64,000 bases of DNA from G965267605 sp965267605 (lineage in GTDB: Bacteria > Bacteroidota > Bacteroidia > Flavobacteriales_E > Vicingaceae): the NCBI GenBank assembly GCA_965267605.1, contig OZ254088.1, positions 2,480,001-2,544,000 of the forward strand, written 5' to 3'. This document shows positions 32,268-39,798 of this stretch, piece by piece. Every line of letters begins with the position of its first letter. The stretch's first letter is position 1. Made by a program: the position numbers and the translations under genes. Below the pieces are notes generated by a model. The model was not told where the DNA came from. It made no database searches and was given only the letters and a program-made list of their open reading frames with translations.

Positions 32268-35200
32268 TTATATATCCAGACTTAAAGAGAGGTAAAAGAT
32301 GTTGTCCTGGATAACCCCATTCTCAATTCCCCATGCCCAGTCGGTTCTAATAAAGTAACCTAACACCTTACTTCTGAAGCCAAATCCGTATCCAGCTACA
32401 ATAGGCTCCTTGTTGTTAAGCAAGGTAACCTTGATTGGCCCACGCACAATCTCCTCCCTGTTGAGTGAGTTTTCATCCGAATAAGGATCCCAGCCCGTCC
32501 ACGCTGTTCCGGCATCAAAGAACCCTACCACCTGGAAGTTATTCAGGAATTCAGATCGAATGGGCTTGGCCGAGAAATAATTGAAGATTGGCCAACGCAA
32601 TTCTGTATTGATCACAGCGAAACTATTACCATTTCTAATGTTCTGAGAAAATCCTCGCAGATTCGATGCCAATGTTTGGAACCTGTAATTCTGCGTCTGA
32701 TCTATCTTGGTATCCGTATTGAACCTTGGCGTTGAATTGAGGATCAACCAATCATCCACACTTCCCAGGTAATGCACCAACTTTTCCTTGCCAAAAGAAG
32801 TTCCCCCGGCAAGTCGTCCTACCCAAATCAGTTCCCGATGTATCTTTTGGTAATGTCTGAAATCTCCGCCCAGAACATAGATATCCGCCTGGTTACCTCC
32901 TATCTCCTGGTAGTACTCTCCAAACAGCTTGAAGCGCGTTCCGTACCTGATATTCAAAGCAATGTTCCGGGTGTTGTCAAACACATAGGCCGTTTTGAAA
33001 GTTGCCCAATAATCGTTTCTCGTTTCTGCTCTTAACGAATTGAGATCGGTAGACTTCAATACGATTTGATCATATCTGCCCGATGTAACGAATTGTAGTC
33101 CGGCTACCTCACTGAAAGGCCATTTCAAGGAGTAGTTGATGGTATTGGAATTGATGTTCTCTACGCTCAGGCTTACAATCCTTCTCATCTCACTTCGATA
33201 GAAGGTGTACTCCTTATCCATTCTGTTGGTAAGGTTCTGGTAACCGAAGAAGAATTCCCGTTTGCTGCCCGCGTACCTCAAACCACCATACAACTTCTGG
33301 TCTTCAAATATGTCGCTTACGCCCCATTGAAGCACAGCACCCAGACCCGGAGCAATATATGGACCGCCAGTAAACACCTGGTACTGACCATTGATGAACG
33401 TGTTGTTCAATTGAGTAACCGAATTATTGGCAGCGAACGATTTGTAGTATATACGCTGATTCGGAAGCTTGAATTCCTCTTTCGGAAGGGTATCGTTTGG
33501 ATCCTTTCCAATATCTATCACCGTTTTGCTAATTGATTTCTCGGTACCCGGGAAAGGGTAATCGGTAATATCAAACTCTCCATCACCAAAATCCAGATCT
33601 TCGATCGGCACTTCCTTCAAATCCTGTGCATTCTTCAACGTAGGACGGATAGGTCCATTAGGTTTATCCTTTGGATCCTTAACATTATTCGCTTTCTGGT
33701 CCAGGTTCTTAAACTCCTCAAGACTTCTGAGGTACACGTTGTATTTACCTTCATCGAAAATAAGTTCCAGATACTGTTCTGTCTTAGGCAGCACCTGGAA
33801 TTCCATCACATTTCTGCTATAGTTAGATGCCAGTTCAGGTTTGTAGAAATACCTATAGTGCACCGTTGTATCAATATGGGTAATGGCTGAATCAAACTTG
33901 GCAATGTATCTATTGAGCACCCCATTGAACTGCTTCACATAGGCCAGATCTCCCTTCACACCAGTTGGTTGCGTTTCATCAAAACCACTGTTCTCGGTAA
34001 CTTGAAACAGGTTCTTCGCCTTCACCCGATCGATGGTCATGATAAACAGGTTCTTCTCAGGATTGGGAAGATTATCGATATCGAATTTGAGCTGCTTCCT
34101 CAATGTATCATCCGGTCTGTTGGAAACAAATACGATTCGGTTGTCATCCATCCATCTTGGCTGGAAGTCGTCATAAATATCGTTGGTAAGCTTCACCTGC
34201 GTGTTTGCTCCAGGATTGTACAGATATACATCCGTAATTCCATTGTTCACTCCAGAGAAAACCAACCGCCTTCCATTTGGAGCATAGGAGAAATCCAACA
34301 CCTTCTCCACATTAAAGATCTCTTGCTGACTGTGCTTCTTCTCGTCAAGGTCATAGTAATTCAATACTAAGCCTCCTTTGTATTCAGTGATGAAGGTTAA
34401 ACGTTTACCTGTAGGATGCCATGCCAATGTTGGATAGCTGTAATCCACCAATCTATCCAGCTTATGGTCCTCCTTCAGAAGACGTTTCTTCCTCTTCTTT
34501 TCAACGTTATACAACCAAACCTTGTACTGACCCAGTTGATTCGTGATATAGGCAATATGTTTGCCATCAGGCGACATCCTTGGTTGGTACATAACCATAT
34601 TCTTCCGCAATCTGATCTTCAGCGGCTGGCCCGGAATACCCCCTGCCATCTTTTCATTCAGGGAGAACAGGTTTTTGTAGTACAACATCCATTCCTTCGA
34701 CAGGCTATTCATAGATAAACCCAGCACGAACAGAAATCCATTCTCTACGTTTCTGCTCAACTTAGCCATATACAGGATGTTGGGAATTACCGATTCGCCA
34801 TAGGTTTCTGCCACATAGTTCCACATGGCGTGACCAGCCATAGCTGCTTCATCACCGCTCAAACGGTTGATCTTTTGAAACCTACCGCTCGTGATCCCAT
34901 CCTTTACCCGGTTTTCCACTTCTATGTCCCAGCCACGAGACACGTAGGAGATCAAACCATTGATGTACCAATCCGGAAGACTTAGTAACGCTGAGTTTTT
35001 GACTACATCCTTCCAGTTGCCACCATACATCATCTGATTGATTAACACCTGGGCAATACCTGCACGAATCTGGGCCTGAAGTTTGGCGTAGTCTCCCTCG
35101 TAGTAGATAAAAACCTTAGAGCCTACTATGCGTGTAACGCCACCAATGTTGAACTGTTCATCTTCATTCAAGCCAATATTGCTCTGCTTGAAATGGGAAT

Positions 35201-35528
35201 GGGAATTGTAGATCACAAACTGAATCTTGTCTTTCAGGTAGTAATCGAAGAACTTCTCGAGTTCCTGGATGTGATCATGTGCGTACTTGCTGGTAAAGAC
35301 CGCCACCTCTCTTCCACCTGTGTAGAAGTATGTTTCAAATTTCTTGAAACGGAAGTACTGCCACTCGAAATCGTTGTATTGCACACGGTTTTTTCCGAAA
35401 TCAACCTGTGATCCGTTATAGAACTGAGCCATCCCTGAAAAGGGAGCAATCAACATTAAGGCAATAAAAATCTTTCTCAACACCTGTCTTATAACCGGGG
35501 CGAACTTTAAATTTAGGCAATTATTCAC
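32268..35528 (-). CDS. Exported peptidase-like/TolB-propeller/beta-barrel fusion protein
   Basis: This 1,086-residue exported protein has a signal peptide ending near FSGMAQ. Residues 60-210 resemble a gluzincin (peptidase MA-like) domain, but the zinc-binding HExxH position reads RAGIAQVLINQ (155-165), and the later PDWYINGLISY (185-195) lacks the usual Glu, so it looks inactive. Residues about 305-500 carry PD40/TolB propeller blades such as YQPRMSPDGKHIAYITN. The C-terminal 400 residues are barrel-like (ending YLSLSLDI), as in surface antigen proteins. It probably sits in the outer membrane; its function is unknown. The frame starts with GTG at 35528; a GTG at 35483 is an alternative that still keeps the signal. 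Confidence 0.72.
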   Translation of the reverse strand: MNNCLNLKFAPVIRQVLRKIFIALMLIAPFSGMAQFYNGSQVDFGKNRVQYNDFEWQYFRFKKFETYFYTGGREVAVFTSKYAHDHIQELEKFFDYYLKDKIQFVIYNSHSHFKQSNIGLNEDEQFNIGGVTRIVGSKVFIYYEGDYAKLQAQIRAGIAQVLINQMMYGGNWKDVVKNSALLSLPDWYINGLISYVSRGWDIEVENRVKDGITSGRFQKINRLSGDEAAMAGHAMWNYVAETYGESVIPNILYMAKLSRNVENGFLFVLGLSMNSLSKEWMLYYKNLFSLNEKMAGGIPGQPLKIRLRKNMVMYQPRMSPDGKHIAYITNQLGQYKVWLYNVEKKRKKRLLKEDHKLDRLVDYSYPTLAWHPTGKRLTFITEYKGGLVLNYYDLDEKKHSQQEIFNVEKVLDFSYAPNGRRLVFSGVNNGITDVYLYNPGANTQVKLTNDIYDDFQPRWMDDNRIVFVSNRPDDTLRKQLKFDIDNLPNPEKNLFIMTIDRVKAKNLFQVTENSGFDETQPTGVKGDLAYVKQFNGVLNRYIAKFDSAITHIDTTVHYRYFYKPELASNYSRNVMEFQVLPKTEQYLELIFDEGKYNVYLRSLEEFKNLDQKANNVKDPKDKPNGPIRPTLKNAQDLKEVPIEDLDFGDGEFDITDYPFPGTEKSISKTVIDIGKDPNDTLPKEEFKLPNQRIYYKSFAANNSVTQLNNTFINGQYQVFTGGPYIAPGLGAVLQWGVSDIFEDQKLYGGLRYAGSKREFFFGYQNLTNRMDKEYTFYRSEMRRIVSLSVENINSNTINYSLKWPFSEVAGLQFVTSGRYDQIVLKSTDLNSLRAETRNDYWATFKTAYVFDNTRNIALNIRYGTRFKLFGEYYQEIGGNQADIYVLGGDFRHYQKIHRELIWVGRLAGGTSFGKEKLVHYLGSVDDWLILNSTPRFNTDTKIDQTQNYRFQTLASNLRGFSQNIRNGNSFAVINTELRWPIFNYFSAKPIRSEFLNNFQVVGFFDAGTAWTGWDPYSDENSLNREEIVRGPIKVTLLNNKEPIVAGYGFGFRSKVLGYFIRTDWAWGIENGVIQDNIFYLSLSLDI

Positions 35529-35558
35529 TACGAGAACGGGTCTGATTCTGCTGATATT

Positions 35559-36203
35559 ATGGGGTTACAGATAAAAAAATTCGAGTTCAATCCATTTATG
35601 GAAAACACATACCTCCTATGGGGTGATTCCAAACAATGTACAATTATAGACCCTGGAATGTTGGAACAGGATGAACGGGACGAGTTACGGTCGTTTTTGG
35701 ATGATAACGGACTCACATTGTCTCAGTTGGTGAACACCCATTGCCATGTAGATCACATATTCGGAAACGACCACATTGCCTCACATTACGGGCTTGAGCT
35801 TCATGCACATGAGCTCGAACTCCCCAATATCGAGCGTGGTGCGCAATGGGCACAGATGTACGGCATTAACATGGACCCTTCTCCAATGCCCAAGCACATG
35901 TTGGTTGATGGTCAGCAAATTGAAATGGGAGATGAGCAGTTTGATGTATTGTTCGTTCCGGGTCACAGTCCTGGGCATGTAGCCTTTTATAACCAGGCCA
36001 ACCAAGTGTGCATTGCAGGTGATGTACTTTTCAGAGAGAGTATCGGACGGTACGATTTACCGGGAGGCGACTATAATACATTGGAGGCCTCCATTCAAAA
36101 TGTGATGTACAAACTGGAAGATGACACTGAGGTATTGCCCGGCCATGGTCCGAATACGACCATCGGTCACGAAAAGAAATTCAACCCTTTTGTAAAGGGA
36201 TAA
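35559..36203 (+). CDS. MBL fold metallo-hydrolase, glyoxalase II-like
   Basis: This is a 214-residue metallo-beta-lactamase fold hydrolase. The metal motif is THCHVDHIFGN, followed by VPGHSPGHVAFY, the next metal His, then CIAGDVLFRESIGR with the bridging Asp, and LPGHGPNTTIGHEK with the last His. The set and spacing match glyoxalase II-like thioester hydrolases and persulfide dioxygenase relatives. It is cytoplasmic. The exact substrate is not determined by sequence; glutathione is scarce in this phylum. It is convergent with the next gene, one base apart. Confidence 0.9.
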   Translation: MGLQIKKFEFNPFMENTYLLWGDSKQCTIIDPGMLEQDERDELRSFLDDNGLTLSQLVNTHCHVDHIFGNDHIASHYGLELHAHELELPNIERGAQWAQMYGINMDPSPMPKHMLVDGQQIEMGDEQFDVLFVPGHSPGHVAFYNQANQVCIAGDVLFRESIGRYDLPGGDYNTLEASIQNVMYKLEDDTEVLPGHGPNTTIGHEKKFNPFVKG

Positions 36204-36204
36204 T

Positions 36205-37044
36205 CTACTTCTTCTCTTTTTTCAAGAGTTTCTCGGCATCCGGGATATCATTCACCGGAGGACATTTCTTTGCCGCCTTATTATTGATAAACATGAAGCG
36301 AACACTCAACAACAAGGGTCGGTTTCGGCTAAAGAGATTATCCATGGTAGATTTTCCGCTTTGGAATGGCACAATGTTCAGGATAGGTGTCTCCAGCATT
36401 GGAATGATCATCAAGCGGTCGTTCCACTCCATTCCATAACCCATCTTGTAATGCAGCTGGAAATAATAGGGCTGCTTACCAAGTGGAGCAACATTACCAC
36501 CACTAAAGGCCCCTTCCGTTTTCTGGGAAGAGATGATCGAATAATCAAAATTCAACCCGAACGTATTTACCCAGAAATTGCCTCCACCCATATCGTAGGT
36601 GTGAGAAAGATTGAAATTCGCAACAAGGTTATGCGCACTATGTTTTGCGGCACCAGTACTGAGCACTGTTTCACTTCCCCCGGCAATCATTTGTCTTTCG
36701 GACTCTTCACCAGATCGCAACCATTTATAGGATAAGCCTGCATCCCAGTAATCGAAAATCAGGAAACGTTTGCTCATGTACTTGAAGTAACCTGCTTCCA
36801 AGTACGCTCCAAACTTACCTTTTGGCTTAACCATATCCCTAATGAGTGAATCGGGTCCACCCACTTCTGCTTTCTCCTTCAAATAAGGGTATGTGTATGA
36901 TAATCCGGGTCCCACATACCATCCACGCATCGTGTTCTTCTTGCTTCGATCTAGTACACCACCACCAATCTTGTGTTTCTGAGCATAAGAAGTTGTACTA
37001 ACTATAATTGAAATACCTAGAAGAGCGATCGGGGTAACTTTCAT
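36205..37044 (-). CDS. Predicted outer-membrane beta-barrel protein
   Basis: This 279-residue exported protein has signal MKVTPIALLGISIIVSTTSYAQ and alternating aromatic strands (GWYVGPGLSYTYPYL, FGAYLEAGYFKYM, YYFQLHYKMGYGMEW), typical of small outer-membrane barrels. No named family is recognised. The ATG at 37044 overlaps the kmo stop by 4 bases; an upstream in-frame start at 37098 would add a basic leader and is less likely. Coupling to kynU-kmo suggests either a role in uptake of pathway substrates or simple cotranscription. Confidence 0.72.
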   Translation of the reverse strand: MKVTPIALLGISIIVSTTSYAQKHKIGGGVLDRSKKNTMRGWYVGPGLSYTYPYLKEKAEVGGPDSLIRDMVKPKGKFGAYLEAGYFKYMSKRFLIFDYWDAGLSYKWLRSGEESERQMIAGGSETVLSTGAAKHSAHNLVANFNLSHTYDMGGGNFWVNTFGLNFDYSIISSQKTEGAFSGGNVAPLGKQPYYFQLHYKMGYGMEWNDRLMIIPMLETPILNIVPFQSGKSTMDNLFSRNRPLLLSVRFMFINNKAAKKCPPVNDIPDAEKLLKKEKK

Positions 37045-38390
37045 GTAGATTGTTGTTTGGCGTTTAGGATGTAGTCTTCTACGGTATCGGAGTCCCAAAT
37101 GTTTTCGATGTCGGGCATTTTCATGACCTCATCCATAATATCACTTTGCGCCATACCTTCCTTCAGAGCATCAGAGTACCTGATATGACTAAATGTGACC
37201 TGAGAATATAACGGAATCCAGCTCTCCGGATTGCGCTCGTGGATGCGCTTTTCAATCTTTTTACGAAGCAGAAAATCCGGATCAGCCACAAAATCACGCA
37301 TCACGTGATAGTTGAACAACGACAGATCTTGCACTGCATCACCGTCTGGTTTTCTCGCCTTCTGATACTCTGCAAAGATCACATCCCAGTTATCATCTCC
37401 ATGTTCTTCAATAATCGAATCCAAGACAGAACAATCCTCAAATCCGCAGTTCATTCCCTGTCCGTAAAAAGGAACCGTTGCATGTGCCGCATCCCCCATC
37501 AATGCAGCGTTTCCAACTGTCCATGGGTAACAACGAACAATGGCCAATGATGACAATGGATGGTCTTCCCAGGCATCTCCAACCTCGGGCATGAGTTCAT
37601 AGAAGTCTGGAAAAGTTGATTTGAAAAACGCATCCACCTGATCGCGTGATTTCAACTCCTCAAATGAATTCTCTCCCTCGAATGGCATAAACAAAGTGCA
37701 TGTAAACGATCCATCTTCATTGGCAAGAGCAATCAACATGAATCTCCCTCTGGGCCAAATGTGAAGTGCATTCTTATCCAGCTTATACGATCCATCCTCA
37801 TTGGCGGGAAGTAATATCTCGCGGTAACCGTCTTCAATGTACCGCTGCTCATAACTGAACCTATCTGTCTTTTGAAAACCATTGTACCTCACCGCAGAGA
37901 AAGCACCATCACATGCGAAGATCAGATCGGATTTCACCTCTGTCTCAACACCAGTTTCTGAATTTCGGAACTTGGTAATTCCAGCCTCCAGATCCACGTC
38001 TATGCACTGCTCATTGTATGCGATATTCACTTTTCCTGCACGCTCCGCGATATCCATCAACCTGGCATTGATACCGCCTCTTGATACAGAGAAAATAGCT
38101 TGCCCTTCAGAACCGTAAGGCTGATATGTTAAGTTACCATCCAGATCGTGCATCACCCTACCCGTCATAGGAATTGCGATCTCTCTGATCTCATCACCTA
38201 CGCCAACTTTATCCAAAGCCTTCCATCCTCTGTCTGAAAGCGCCAGGTTGATCGACTTGCCAGCTGAAATGTCAGCTTTTCGGATGTCACTTCTACGTTC
38301 AAATACTTTCACGTTGTATCCTCGCTTGGACATATACACTGCCCAAAGAGAGCCAACCAATCCTGCACCTACGATCGTTACATCTTTCAT
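37041..38390 (-). CDS. kmo: Kynurenine 3-monooxygenase
   Basis: KMO is an FAD/NADPH enzyme that hydroxylates L-kynurenine to 3-hydroxykynurenine. The N-terminal VTIVGAGLVGSLWAVYMSKRG binds FAD. The segments SAGKSINLALSDRGWKAL and RYIEDGYREILLP are KMO-specific, and GDAAHATVPFYGQGMNCGFED is the second flavin motif. The length (449) fits. It is coupled by 4-base overlaps to kynU upstream and to an outer-membrane barrel gene downstream. With kynureninase it makes 3-hydroxyanthranilate, which leads to quinolinate and NAD or to degradation. The TDO and HAAO genes are not in the window. Confidence 0.96.
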   Translation of the reverse strand: MKDVTIVGAGLVGSLWAVYMSKRGYNVKVFERRSDIRKADISAGKSINLALSDRGWKALDKVGVGDEIREIAIPMTGRVMHDLDGNLTYQPYGSEGQAIFSVSRGGINARLMDIAERAGKVNIAYNEQCIDVDLEAGITKFRNSETGVETEVKSDLIFACDGAFSAVRYNGFQKTDRFSYEQRYIEDGYREILLPANEDGSYKLDKNALHIWPRGRFMLIALANEDGSFTCTLFMPFEGENSFEELKSRDQVDAFFKSTFPDFYELMPEVGDAWEDHPLSSLAIVRCYPWTVGNAALMGDAAHATVPFYGQGMNCGFEDCSVLDSIIEEHGDDNWDVIFAEYQKARKPDGDAVQDLSLFNYHVMRDFVADPDFLLRKKIEKRIHERNPESWIPLYSQVTFSHIRYSDALKEGMAQSDIMDEVMKMPDIENIWDSDTVEDYILNAKQQST

Positions 38391-39658
38391 GACGATACTG
38401 CATTTTTTAGTGCCTGTCCAAACAGGTACACATCTTCAAAACTATTGTATAATGGCACCGGTGCCATCCTAATCACGTTTGGTTCACGCCAATCGGCAAC
38501 TACACCCTGATCGGTTAGCTTGTCGAACAGCTCCTTACCGGAACCATGTGTCAACATAGACAACTGACACCCTCGTGAAACCACTTCCTTCGGTGTAATG
38601 ATCTCAAAAGAAACATTGTCTTGAGAAGCACCTACCTCATTAATTACATATTCTAAATAACCGGTCAGGCGATCTCCCTTGGCACGCAATCGCACCATGC
38701 CAGCCTCTTCAAATACATCTAATGATGCTTTCAGGGGAGCCATTCCAAACACAGGCGCATTGCTCAATTGCCAGCCATCCACACCTTCTGATGCGATGAA
38801 GCCAGGTTCCATCTTAAATCTTGTTTCTGAAGGATATCCCCACCATCCAGCAAGCCTCGGCCAATCTTGTTCGTTGGCATGCTGCTCGTGAACAAAAGCC
38901 ATTCCCACACCACCTGGTCCAGAGTTCAGGTATTTATAGGAACACCACGCTGCAAAATCCACGTTCCAGTTGTGAAGCTGCATAACCACGTTTCCTGCAG
39001 CATGTGCCAGGTCCCAGCCTGCGTATGCACCAACGGCATGTGCGGCCGCAGTTATCTCCTTGATATTGAAATACTGTCCGGTGTAATAATTAACGCCACC
39101 AATCATGATCAACGCCAACTCTTCTCCCAACTCGTGTATCTTGCTTATGATCTTCTCATCAGGAATCAAGTGTCCATCCGGCTCCACCTCAACCAATACC
39201 TCAGCTGGATCAAAACCATGAAGTTTCACCTGTGCTTCCAACGCATATTGATCTGATGGAAAAGCCTTCTTTTCACAGAGAATCTTGATTCGTTTCCCCT
39301 GAGGCCTGTAGAATGAGATCATCAACAGGTGCAGGTTGGTGGTAAGGCTGTTCATTGCGGTTACCTCAATGGGCTTCGCGCCAACCAAATTGGCCAGCAG
39401 GGGTTTAAACATTTCGTGATAGGCATACCATGGATGCGTGGAATGAAAGTGGCCCTCCACGCCCCATTTAGCCCAATCCTGTAGTTCAATATCTATGATA
39501 TCACGCGCCCCTTTCGGTTGCAATCCAAGTGAATTACCGGTGAAGTAAAGGCAACGTTTATCTGTAAACGTTGGGAAATGAAATCGATCTCTGAATGAGG
39601 CCAACTCATCCTGTTGATCCAATTCCTGTGCAAATGAGTGTGAATTCTGGTATTCCAT
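38387..39658 (-). CDS. kynU: Kynureninase
   Basis: Kynureninase cleaves (3-hydroxy)kynurenine to (3-hydroxy)anthranilate and alanine with PLP. LYFTGNSLGLQPKG opens the family; WDLAHAAGN (215-223) binds cofactor; the PLP lysine is Lys242 in CSYKYLNSGPGG. The late GWWGYPSETRFKMEPGF is also diagnostic. The length is 423 residues. It is the first gene of the operon with kmo and an outer-membrane protein. The start is 140 bases from the divergent gcvP; no strong -7 element was found for it. Confidence 0.97.
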   Translation of the reverse strand: MEYQNSHSFAQELDQQDELASFRDRFHFPTFTDKRCLYFTGNSLGLQPKGARDIIDIELQDWAKWGVEGHFHSTHPWYAYHEMFKPLLANLVGAKPIEVTAMNSLTTNLHLLMISFYRPQGKRIKILCEKKAFPSDQYALEAQVKLHGFDPAEVLVEVEPDGHLIPDEKIISKIHELGEELALIMIGGVNYYTGQYFNIKEITAAAHAVGAYAGWDLAHAAGNVVMQLHNWNVDFAAWCSYKYLNSGPGGVGMAFVHEQHANEQDWPRLAGWWGYPSETRFKMEPGFIASEGVDGWQLSNAPVFGMAPLKASLDVFEEAGMVRLRAKGDRLTGYLEYVINEVGASQDNVSFEIITPKEVVSRGCQLSMLTHGSGKELFDKLTDQGVVADWREPNVIRMAPVPLYNSFEDVYLFGQALKNAVSS

Positions 39659-39766
39659 ACGACTTATCTAACCCACATTCGAAAGTATAAATATTAGGTT
39701 AGAAGTGGCTTTCTGCAAGTTATTTTAGGGTGATATGTGTCACGTGATTCCGGAACATATTTCGAC

Positions 39767-39774
39767 TATATTTG
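39767..39774 (+). promoter_or_regulatory. -7 element of the gcvP promoter
   Basis: TATATTTG fits TAnnTTTG exactly and ends 24 bases before the gcvP ATG. No clean TTTG -33 box is visible at the right spacing. Confidence 0.6.
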
Positions 39775-39798
39775 TTTCCCCCGTAAAATTCTGGAGTT

